From a virus, in IMG/VR virus record IMGVR_UViG_3300007276_000035, positions 1-64,000 of that record: 64,000 nt of DNA; one strand, written 5' to 3'. The notes under the pieces were generated by a model. It saw only the letters and a program-made list of their open reading frames with translations. It was not told the DNA's origin and searched no databases. Of the stretch, positions 56,633-63,772 are shown in pieces. The position numbers and the translations under genes were made by a program. Each line of letters begins with the position of its first letter. Position 1 is the stretch's first letter.

Positions 56633-57455
56633 TTTGCTTTGCATGGCAGTGTCAAAAATTATTGGCGATTCAGCTGAATATAATAAAAATTTAGACAATC
56701 AAACATTATTTAATGCATACCAGGACATGTGTAATATTGTTTTACATAGCGCAGAAACATTCATCCAGGAAGACTTTGACATTGTGGTTTTTGGAGATGA
56801 TGTTGAAAGTTATCAAGAAATATTTCATAAAAACTTTGCTAGCGTTTATGAAGCATGGGATATTGATAGCCCTAATAACGTGTTGTTTTTGGACTGCGAC
56901 ACATTAATAATTAGCCCCACAGAAGTATTCGGTAAGTATGATCGCTTTCAATTATTTAATTATACCGACCCTAAATCGCTGCAAGGACCAGACGCTAAAA
57001 ACAAATACAACTTAGCGTTTGATCATTACTTTAATGCAGGGGTTAGGTATTATCCTGACACCATGACTAAAGAAGTATGGGACCTAGGTTGGAGCTATGC
57101 ATCGGATTGGGATTACGATATTTGGGGTACAGAACAAATTATATTTAATGAAATGATGTTCTCACAAGACCGCGATCATACTACCTGGTTAAAGCCAGAA
57201 ATGAATTACCAAATTCCAGGCGTTGCATTTAATAGCTTGGGTGCTTATGGTAAAGTACATCAACTTGATAGACTGAACGGGTGTAATGTCCAGGATGCTA
57301 ACATTTTACATTTACATGGAACACGCGGTGCCTTGAACACATTGTTACAACAATGGGTTATTTGGAAACAAATAACTAACGAGGAGTTTGAGTTTGATAA
57401 TTTTGTCGTGGTTAAAGATAGCGATGGTAATGCTACAAACTTGCAACAAAAATAA
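56625..57455 (+). CDS. GT-A glycosyltransferase-like protein
   Basis: 276 residues. GTG 56625 is chosen because AGAGGA lies just upstream and the start overlaps the preceding stop by 8 bases. FDIVVFGDDVESYQEIF near 47 and NNVLFLDCDTLIISPTEVFG near 82 (D-C-D is the D-x-D motif) are typical of nucleotide-sugar transferases. HYFNAGVRYYPDTM near 125 and WGTEQIIFNEMMF near 155 are later blocks. Acceptor unknown. Last gene before a 242-base gap. Confidence 0.7.
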   Translation: MSNLLCMAVSKIIGDSAEYNKNLDNQTLFNAYQDMCNIVLHSAETFIQEDFDIVVFGDDVESYQEIFHKNFASVYEAWDIDSPNNVLFLDCDTLIISPTEVFGKYDRFQLFNYTDPKSLQGPDAKNKYNLAFDHYFNAGVRYYPDTMTKEVWDLGWSYASDWDYDIWGTEQIIFNEMMFSQDRDHTTWLKPEMNYQIPGVAFNSLGAYGKVHQLDRLNGCNVQDANILHLHGTRGALNTLLQQWVIWKQITNEEFEFDNFVVVKDSDGNATNLQQK

Positions 57456-57489
57456 TTTTTTAAATAATGGCGCCACTAAGTAAAAAACT

Positions 57490-57580
57490 GGACAGTCTAG
57501 TTGCAGTACTCTGCGTCTAAATAGCCTATACTAAGAGGGAGGCACACAATATTACTTGTTAGACTGAACATCAACTGTCC
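57490..57580 (+). ncRNA. Candidate structured RNA in the 57456-57697 gap
   Basis: A closing stem of 7 bases (GGACAGT 57490-57496 with ACTGTCC 57574-57580) encloses GCAG/CTGC (57503-57514), GTCTAA/TTAGAC (57515-57520 with 57559-57564) and an inner GCCT/AGGC hairpin. The segment has no reading frame of note. It lacks the T-loop and CCA of a tRNA. The rest of the gap holds the promoter of the next operon. Confidence 0.35.
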
Positions 57581-57644
57581 GTACTAATATTTACTAAAAA
57601 ATACAAAAATCTATTCTAAACGGTGGATTTTAAGTCAAAACAGC

Positions 57645-57673
57645 TTGACCGACCAATTAAAGTGTAGTATAAT
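57645..57673 (+). promoter_or_regulatory. Sigma70-like promoter of the clpX-iscU operon
   Basis: TTGACC, a 17-base spacer, TATAAT, then AAGGA before ATG 57698. Confidence 0.85.
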
Positions 57674-57697
57674 GTATATAACATAAAGGAATTAATC

Positions 57698-58003
57698 ATG
57701 CTAATCGATAAACCAATTGCAAAGAACGATGTAGTAACAATCAAACTATTAAGTGGCGAAGAACTTATTGCGACTTATGTTAACGAAGAAAATGGTAAGT
57801 ATAATGTAGACAAGCCAGTGCAACTAGTTAGTGTCCCAGGAGACAATGGCCAAATGGGAGTGCAGTTCCATCCTTACTTGGTTACTAGTGCAAGCACTTC
57901 GTTTGGCATAAACACTGCATTAGTTGTTACACTATGTCCTAGCTCTGATCAAGTAGCTAAAATGTATTTAGAACAAACTACTAGTATACAACTCGCAACA
58001 TAA
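57698..58003 (+). CDS. Sm-like small phage protein
   Basis: 101 residues. DVVTIKLLSGEELIATYVNE then KYNVDKPVQLVSV looks like an LSm-type beta barrel (Sm1-like strand order with G-E-E-L-I-A). The protein at 32417 shares this plan. It is the first gene of a long operon. RNA binding is a guess from the fold. Confidence 0.58.
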   Translation: MLIDKPIAKNDVVTIKLLSGEELIATYVNEENGKYNVDKPVQLVSVPGDNGQMGVQFHPYLVTSASTSFGINTALVVTLCPSSDQVAKMYLEQTTSIQLAT

Positions 58004-58013
58004 GGAAGAAAAA

Positions 58014-58487
58014 ATGATCTATGAATATAATTGTATAATTGATCACGTAGTCGACGGTGACACCATAGACGTACACATTGACTTAGGGTTTGATAACTGG
58101 GTCAAGCACCAGCGTATTAGACTACATGACATAGACACTCCAGAAACACGCACTAGTGATAAAATAGAAGAACACTTCGGTGAGCTTGCTGAACAGTTTG
58201 TTAAGAAAATGCTGCCAGAAGGTAGCATACAAAGATTAAAAAGCAAAGCATATAACCCAAAAGGATCATACGGACGTATACTTGCAGATTTTGAATTTTA
58301 TGACGCCCCTAACGATCGCTGGACTAGTCTTTGCCAAACACTAGTGGACGTAGGATATGCTGCTAAGTATAGAACTGGCCAGGATCAAATATTAATGGAA
58401 CAAGAACATCTAAATAATAGAAGAAAGTTGATAGACGCAGGCATTTCGACAATGACCTACGAAGAAGCAGGAGTCGAGGAGGCTTAA
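58014..58487 (+). CDS. Staphylococcal-nuclease-like (thermonuclease) protein
   Basis: 157 residues. IIDHVVDGDTIDVHIDL at 8-24 gives the first catalytic Asp region. QRIRLHDIDTPETRT near 36 contains the Arg35 and Asp40 type residues. SYGRILADFEF near 86 gives the Arg87 type. SNase domains cut DNA and RNA with calcium. No signal peptide is visible, so it would act in the host cytoplasm, for example on host nucleic acid. Its stop overlaps the next ATG by one base. Confidence 0.85.
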   Translation: MIYEYNCIIDHVVDGDTIDVHIDLGFDNWVKHQRIRLHDIDTPETRTSDKIEEHFGELAEQFVKKMLPEGSIQRLKSKAYNPKGSYGRILADFEFYDAPNDRWTSLCQTLVDVGYAAKYRTGQDQILMEQEHLNNRRKLIDAGISTMTYEEAGVEEA

Positions 58488-58984
58488 TGTATATTTCAAC
58501 AAAATCATATGGACCCAGTGAAGGCTTTGCTGTATGCTACAGACAGTGGCGAGCAGATCGCAAAAGTGGGAAAGGCAAGGATGAGCTATATAGTATCAAT
58601 GAAGTGCCAGGATGTAGTGCATTGCATGGTTACGCATTAGGGTTTCACTTCGAGTTCTCTTGTGAAACACTTGATGCTCGTAATTGGGTTGTGGACTTTG
58701 GTAGTCTACGATCGTTTAAAGAGTTCCTTAAAGAAAACTTCGATCATACTATGCTAGTAGCACAAGACGACCCCGAGTTTGAAACATTTGAAATGTTGCA
58801 CAATAAAGCATTAGCTAAGATGGTTGTGGTGGAAGCCACTGGGTGTGAAGCATTAGCTAAGTTCTTGTGTGATTATCTAAACAATATTTGGTTACCAGAT
58901 AACTATCCAAATGGCGGAATAGTTTGCACTAAGTTTGAGGTTAGAGAAACACCAAGCAATAGTGCTATGTATGTACCCTCATAA
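58487..58984 (+). CDS. queD: QueD/PTPS-like protein with altered zinc ligands
   Basis: 165 residues. GCSALHGYALGFHFEFSCET near 43 corresponds to the C-x3-H-G-H region of 6-carboxy-tetrahydropterin synthase, but H-G-Y replaces H-G-H. NWVVDFGSLRSFKEFLKENF near 67 and DHTMLVAQDDPEFETFE near 87 are characteristic. EATGCEALAKFLCDYLN near 118 gives the P-T-x-E-N like helix, and CTKFEVRETPSNSAMY is the C-terminal glutamate strand. QueD acts in deazaguanine synthesis. The early His of the family appears as Tyr (VCYRQWR). Confidence 0.7.
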   Translation: MYISTKSYGPSEGFAVCYRQWRADRKSGKGKDELYSINEVPGCSALHGYALGFHFEFSCETLDARNWVVDFGSLRSFKEFLKENFDHTMLVAQDDPEFETFEMLHNKALAKMVVVEATGCEALAKFLCDYLNNIWLPDNYPNGGIVCTKFEVRETPSNSAMYVPS

Positions 58985-59027
58985 TCAGTAGAGTTTACAT
59001 AAATGTTGTTATATCAGAGCGATATTT

Positions 59028-59435
59028 ATGGTAAATACATACATGTTCTTTGGTATACTCACATTAATAACCGCGTTAAGCATAGCAGGCGTTGCTGCCT
59101 GGTTTAGTATTGCAGGCCTTATGGCTATTTTCAGTGCAAGTGCAATTGCCATAGCCATCATGGCAGGAGTACTTGAAGTAGGCAAACTAGTTACAGCTAG
59201 TTGGCTTTATAGGCACTGGCAAGAAACTAGATTCATGATGAAGGTGTACATGACTAGTGCAGTTGTGGTTTTAATGCTTATTACTAGCATGGGTATATTT
59301 GGATTCTTATCAAAAGCGCACCTAGACCAAGCAGCAGAAGGCGGCAACAATAATTTACTAATTAAACGAATAGAACAGCAAATGGTGCGAGAACAACGTG
59401 CAATTACTGATGCAGATATTGTAATCGGCAGTTAG
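59028..59435 (+). pseudogene. 5' part of a frame-disrupted membrane protein gene
   Basis: 135 residues with three membrane helices (FFGILTLITALSIAGVAAWF; LMAIFSASAIAIAIMAGVLE; VVVLMLITSMGIFGFLSKAH). Reading stops at TAG 59433-59435 directly after ADIVIGS. In the -1 frame the text continues QLDQAVQTLMDYDRIRG, which joins smoothly to the next segment. In related marine phages, as I recall, this is one protein of about 400 residues. A lost G in a glycine codon near 59427-59429, a programmed -1 shift or a sequence error could explain it. Confidence 0.65.
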
Positions 59436-59455
59436 ATCAAGCAGTACAAACATTA

Positions 59456-60244
59456 ATGGATTATGATCGGATTCGAGGTAAAGATGGGGCAATTGCTGTT
59501 AGGAAAAGCCAAGCAGAAGAAAGAGCAGATCTAAAAGAAATTATAACAAGAGCATCAGGTAATATCGCTACACTCCAAGATGATTTGCTTCCATTAAAAG
59601 AAAAAGAATTACAAGTAGAATTAAAAGTTGGGCCACTAAAATATGTCGCTGAACTTGTTTACGGGGAAAGTTCAGAGGAATTATTAGATAAAGCAGTTCG
59701 ATTGTTTATACTATTATTAATATTTGTTTTTGATCCATTGGCTATAATGATGATTATAGCAGCTAACCAAACACTACTTCATCACGGGGTATCATTAGAA
59801 AAAAGATATACGTCATCCGATGAAGAAGATGAACCTCCAAAAAAAAAGAGTAGCGAGCCAGTAAATGAGAAACAGAATGAGAAACGCGCAGACAAACCGT
59901 CAGCGACAACAACGGTCCTGGATGAATCTTCAAAGCGAGAGCGAGAAAGACTTGAGCAATACATCAATAGACTCGAGTCTGATAAAGCCGATTTGGAGTC
60001 CGAAAAAGAATACCTCAAAAACAGACCAAAAGAAATAGAATACATAGTTAAAGAAAAGCCCATTTCGCGTGTTGTTACAATCGAAGACACCGAAAGGGTA
60101 GATGCTCTAACTAAACAAGTAGAGGAACTAACCAAACAGCTTGCTCAGCAGCCTAAGCCTACACAAAAACAAAAGGAAGCTGATCTAAAAAACAAAATGG
60201 GCTTTTGGGCTGTGCCATTACCGGGCAAGGATAAAGATATATAA
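59456..60244 (+). pseudogene. 3' part of the same disrupted membrane protein gene
   Basis: 262 residues if started at ATG 59456; the frame is open from 59411. A helical segment (AVRKSQAEERADLKEIITRA) is followed by GPLKYVAELVYG, a strong membrane helix (FILLLIFVFDPLAIMMIIAA) and a long charged coiled coil (SKRERERLEQYINRLESDKA). An internal start could still make a separate membrane-anchored coiled-coil protein. The stop overlaps the clpX start by one base. Confidence 0.6.
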
Positions 60245-61515
60245 TGTCTACTGAAGAATTAACATGCAGTTTTTGTAGTAAGCCTCGCTCAGACGTAGAC
60301 AAGCTAATTGCTGGTCCTGCTGTCTATATTTGCAATGAATGTATTACAATTAGTTACAATATTGTTCAAGAAACCGAGATAGAAGAAGAGGTTGAACAGG
60401 AACCGCAAGAAGAAGCCATCTTAACGCCTTTAGAAATTAAGAAGTACTTAGACGAATACATAGTCGGGCACAATGATGCAAAACAGATGCTAGCAGTTAG
60501 TGCGTATAATCATTACAAGCGCGTAGATAACGACAATGACATATTTCTAGAAAAGAGTAATATTATGCTACTTGGTCCTACTGGGTCTGGTAAGACTCTA
60601 TTCGCAAAAACACTAGCAAATAAGCTAAGTGTGCCGTTTGCTATAGCGGACGCAACTACATTAACTGAATCAGGGTACATCGGAGAAGACGTAGAAAGTA
60701 TTATCGAGCGACTACTTTCGGTTGCTAACTACGATGTAGAAAAAGCTCAGCGCGGAATAATATATATAGACGAAATTGATAAAAAAGCTAGGTCAGAATC
60801 AAGCTCAAATGCTCGCGATGTGTCAGGCGAAGGTGTGCAACAGGCATTGCTACGCATGATAGAAGGTACTACATTAAAAGTAAAAGTAGACACATTTAAG
60901 ATTGAAAACCAATACATAGACTTTGATACGTCGAATGTTTTGTTTATATTGGGTGGCGCATTTGTGGGAATAGAAAAATTAATAAACAAACGGCATAAGT
61001 CAAAAACAAATATTGGATTTAATGCTAACATAAAAAATAAAGCAGAACGTGAAAACACACTTAGCGATGTTACAACTGATGATTTAATCAAGTTTGGAAT
61101 AATTCCTGAATTAATGGGCAGAGTACCTATCATTGGTGTACTTGATCGCTTAACTGAAAAAGAATTACGATTGATTTTAACGCATGTTAAAAATAACCTA
61201 ATAGACCAAGAAAAGCATCTATTACAATTAGACGGAATAATACTTGAGTTTAGCGAAAGCTATTATAATACAGTTGCACGCCTAAGTGCTAAAGCAGGCA
61301 TGGGAGCAAGGACGTTAAAGACTATCGTAGATAACAGTCTTATTAGTATTATGTATAGAGCCCCAGAACTTCAAGAAGCCGGGGTAGTAAAAATATCCTT
61401 CGATAAATATCCAGTAAGCAAAGACATAAAGCCTACGCTGCATTACGATAAAGGTAGACCAGTAGTAGACAAACAGTACACAATATACAGAGGAAAGTAT
61501 GAAGAACAATTATAA
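60244..61515 (+). CDS. clpX: ClpX-type AAA+ unfoldase with replaced RKH loop
   Basis: 423 residues, the usual ClpX length. Zinc head: C-S-F-C near 8 and C-N-E-C near 30. Walker A GPTGSGKT near 112, pore loop SGYIGED near 140, Walker B IIYIDEIDK near 172, sensor and arginine-finger blocks later (FGIIPELMGR near 284; GARTLKTIVD near 355). The IGF loop that docks on ClpP is present (NIGFNANIK, near 259). The usual G-G-R-K-H-P loop after IEGT is replaced by KVKVDTFKIENQYIDF. It may therefore drive host ClpP with new substrate choice, an inference. Confidence 0.9.
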   Translation: MSTEELTCSFCSKPRSDVDKLIAGPAVYICNECITISYNIVQETEIEEEVEQEPQEEAILTPLEIKKYLDEYIVGHNDAKQMLAVSAYNHYKRVDNDNDIFLEKSNIMLLGPTGSGKTLFAKTLANKLSVPFAIADATTLTESGYIGEDVESIIERLLSVANYDVEKAQRGIIYIDEIDKKARSESSSNARDVSGEGVQQALLRMIEGTTLKVKVDTFKIENQYIDFDTSNVLFILGGAFVGIEKLINKRHKSKTNIGFNANIKNKAERENTLSDVTTDDLIKFGIIPELMGRVPIIGVLDRLTEKELRLILTHVKNNLIDQEKHLLQLDGIILEFSESYYNTVARLSAKAGMGARTLKTIVDNSLISIMYRAPELQEAGVVKISFDKYPVSKDIKPTLHYDKGRPVVDKQYTIYRGKYEEQL

Positions 61516-61855
61516 GTCAAATAACAATCAACCTATCATAACAGGCGCAAGTGTGTTTGTTAGGAACGATGATGTTAATGGGGCACTGCGTAGACTCAAG
61601 AAGATCTTAGAAGCTGATAACAGACAAAAAGATTTAGCAAGACACGAGTTTTTCGAAAAAGACAGCTCAAGAAAGAAACGGGCACGTGACCAAGCCAAGA
61701 AAAGAACTAAGCGTGATAATCAAGCGGGCATAGAAGCAGGCACAGCTAATCGTCCTACTGGTCTAAAATGGATGAAGTCAAAGCGTAAGCGTAGAAAAAT
61801 AATCGATGCCGATTATGCGTTTAATGTAGCAAGGCGCCGAAGCCAAACACGCTAA
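61499..61855 (+). CDS. rpsU: bS21-like ribosomal protein
   Basis: 118 residues. VFVRNDDVNGALRRLKKILE near 19-38, then HEFFEKDSSRKKRARDQAKK near 48-67, matches the bS21 pattern (V-R-x-N-E, R-R-F-K-R, R-R-x-E-F-Y-E-K-P, K-R-x-x). The C-terminus is a longer basic tail (KSKRKRRKII). bS21 sits near the anti-Shine-Dalgarno site of the 30S subunit. A phage copy could bias initiation to phage mRNA. It overlaps clpX by 17 bases. Confidence 0.8.
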   Translation: MKNNYKSNNNQPIITGASVFVRNDDVNGALRRLKKILEADNRQKDLARHEFFEKDSSRKKRARDQAKKRTKRDNQAGIEAGTANRPTGLKWMKSKRKRRKIIDADYAFNVARRRSQTR

Positions 61856-61857
61856 CT

Positions 61858-62589
61858 GTGAAAAAACTATTCGTTGCTGGTTGCAGTTTTAGTAATTACA
61901 CCGAAGTAGATAAAGTATACGGTGAGTTTGCTAGCGAAAAGATGGGTATAGAATATAGACATCTAGCTGGTGGCTGTGGCAGCAACGATCGTTCCATTCG
62001 ACTTATAATGAGTGCTATCTTAAACGGCAGCATGGACCCAGGCGATATTATAGTTTATCAACCAACAGAGTCAACCCGCACTGAATTTGCAAGCTGGTCC
62101 TTAACTGATACTCCAGATGGAAAACTGTACATGGACTCCATCTGGCCCTGGGTAAAACACGAGAAGAATGCATTATTAGAATACACGGAAACCAATACAG
62201 TGATAACTCGATGGAAAACAGACAGTCACAAGTGGCAACCAGGCAAAGACGCTGAGCTCCACAGAGCATACGAAATGTATGGCACTGTCTATAACCATGC
62301 ACTAGAAATAGAGCGTAACAAATTACTTATGCTTCGGGAATTTGTAAACTCACGTAATATAAATTTTACAGTATTATGGACTGGGTATGCGTTAGATTTG
62401 CTAGAAACATACAGCATATTACTCGATGATCAAGATATACAATTAACAGAAATTTGTCCAGAATTAGCACCGGAGCCACTGGAAGAATATCAATTACACG
62501 GGACAGACCTGGCTCATTTGTCTCTAGAAGGACATAAACTATTAGGCGATAGATTAGCTAGCGCCTTAAACACTACATTCGGAGAGTAA
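61858..62589 (+). CDS. SGNH-hydrolase-like protein
   Basis: 243 residues from GTG 61858. LFVAGCSFSNYTEV at 4-17 is block I (G-C-S-F-S). LAGGCGSNDRSIRLIM near 37 is a block II-like region (G-x-S/N). LAHLSLEGHKLLGDRLASAL near 218 matches block V (His in E-G-H). A related type is common in marine phages beside glycan genes. Substrate unknown. Confidence 0.65.
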   Translation: MKKLFVAGCSFSNYTEVDKVYGEFASEKMGIEYRHLAGGCGSNDRSIRLIMSAILNGSMDPGDIIVYQPTESTRTEFASWSLTDTPDGKLYMDSIWPWVKHEKNALLEYTETNTVITRWKTDSHKWQPGKDAELHRAYEMYGTVYNHALEIERNKLLMLREFVNSRNINFTVLWTGYALDLLETYSILLDDQDIQLTEICPELAPEPLEEYQLHGTDLAHLSLEGHKLLGDRLASALNTTFGE

Positions 62590-62590
62590 A

Positions 62591-62974
62591 ATGGCATACA
62601 GTGATAAAGTTTTAGATCATTACGAAAACCCGCGCAACGTTGGTAAGTTTGATCCAAAAGAAGATAGCATAGGCACCGGAATGGTGGGCGCGCCAGCATG
62701 TGGTGACGTAATGAGACTACAAATTAAAGTTGGTAAAGATGGTTTAATCGAAGACGCTAAGTTTAAAACATACGGTTGCGGCAGTGCTATTGCATCAAGT
62801 TCGCTACTAACTGAATGGGTAAAAGGAATGACACTAGAACAAGCAAGTGAAGTGCGAAACACAGAAATTGCTCAAGAACTAGCATTACCGCCAGTTAAAA
62901 TACATTGCAGTGTATTAGCTGAGGATGCTATCAAAGCCGCCGTTCGCGACTATCGAGAAAAGCATGGATCTTAA
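62591..62974 (+). CDS. iscU: IscU-type Fe-S cluster scaffold
   Basis: 127 residues, close to E. coli IscU (128). All cluster residues are present: GAPACGDVM near 34 (Cys, Asp), TYGCGSAIASSS near 60 (second Cys) and LPPVKIHCSVLAEDA near 98 (LPPVK, the HscA chaperone site, with the third Cys next to His). The start YSDKVLDHYENPRNVGKFD is the normal N-terminus. It should assemble 2Fe-2S clusters in the host cytoplasm. No IscS or HscA gene is in the window, so host partners would be needed. Confidence 0.93.
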   Translation: MAYSDKVLDHYENPRNVGKFDPKEDSIGTGMVGAPACGDVMRLQIKVGKDGLIEDAKFKTYGCGSAIASSSLLTEWVKGMTLEQASEVRNTEIAQELALPPVKIHCSVLAEDAIKAAVRDYREKHGS

Positions 62975-63368
62975 AAAAGCATTATGGTACACAGCAGGAA
63001 TGCTGTGTCTAGTGTTAGCTTATATTGGATTTATACTACCAGGTATTCCTTTTAGCATTCCATTGGTAGGTGCAGCGTATTGCTTTGCTAAATCAAGTGA
63101 AAAAATGCACGACTGGTTATATAACCATCCTTGGTTTGGTGAGTTCTTAACAAACTTTACTGAAAAGAAAATATTTCCTACCAAAGCAAAGTACATGATG
63201 GTAGCAATGATGTCTACAACTGTAGTCATTATGTGGTTTACTACACATAACCTTGTTGCTGTATTTTGGGCAGCACTGTTTATGGCAAGTGGTGCATGGT
63301 GGACTTGGCGCTTGCCAGGTAGTGAGGAAGAATGGGAAAAGAGACAGAACAAATCTACTACGAAGTAG
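62964..63368 (+). CDS. DUF454 (YbaN-like) inner-membrane protein
   Basis: 134 residues from ATG 62964, which removes the overlap with the iscU helix and gives MDLKKALWYTAGM. LVLAYIGFILPGIPFSIPLV near 15 is the DUF454 signature (G-x-x-L-P-G-x-P), followed by AAYCFAKSSEKMHDWLYNHP, then two more hydrophobic segments (MVAMMSTTVVIMWF; LVAVFWAALFMASGAWW). The biochemical role of the family is unknown. It overlaps the next gene by 37 bases. Confidence 0.75.
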   Translation: MDLKKALWYTAGMLCLVLAYIGFILPGIPFSIPLVGAAYCFAKSSEKMHDWLYNHPWFGEFLTNFTEKKIFPTKAKYMMVAMMSTTVVIMWFTTHNLVAVFWAALFMASGAWWTWRLPGSEEEWEKRQNKSTTK

Positions 63369-63772
63369 ACCTTCCACAATTACCGGATGATATATTAGAC
63401 TCTGATCCGGAATCAATCCTTAAACGTACCTGTACCTTCGACCGTATCGAATACGGGTACGGTAGCTTTGAAGCAAACCCAGAGCTATACGAGTTCTTAC
63501 AGCCCTACTACAAAACGCCAATTATTGTACGCTATCAATTAGTGCTTAACGACTTACCTAAGCACACTGACTTTTGTGATCAAGACTACAAATGCAATTA
63601 CATTATTACACCAGGTGGTGACAATGTAATAACCACCTGGTACAAACAGGATCGCGTATTAGCTTATACTCAATTCGAATCACAGTTATGGTACAAGTTT
63701 AACGTGACACTTGAACACGATGTAATAAATGTAAAATCACCTCGCGTAAGTGTAACGGTGAAAGAAACATGA
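63332..63772 (+). CDS. 2OG-Fe(II) oxygenase-like protein
   Basis: 146 residues. LNDLPKHTDFCDQDYKCNYI near 69-88 contains H-T-D, the iron-binding H-x-D, followed by IITPGGDNVITTWYKQDRV, the second strand of the jelly-roll. The distal His and Arg may lie in FNVTLEHDVINV. The short length is typical of phage members of the family. The ATG follows GAGGAAGA. Substrate unknown. Confidence 0.58.
   Translation: MGKETEQIYYEVDLPQLPDDILDSDPESILKRTCTFDRIEYGYGSFEANPELYEFLQPYYKTPIIVRYQLVLNDLPKHTDFCDQDYKCNYIITPGGDNVITTWYKQDRVLAYTQFESQLWYKFNVTLEHDVINVKSPRVSVTVKET

Noticed and set aside
57484-57585. Possible tRNA because of a 7-base closing stem
   Set aside because: There is no T-loop consensus, no recognisable anticodon arm and no discriminator/CCA pattern. 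Kept only as a candidate structured RNA.
61402-61411. A GATAAATA sequence inside clpX
   Set aside because: It lies in coding sequence with no gene start nearby on the same strand, so a chance match in AT-rich DNA is more likely than a late promoter.
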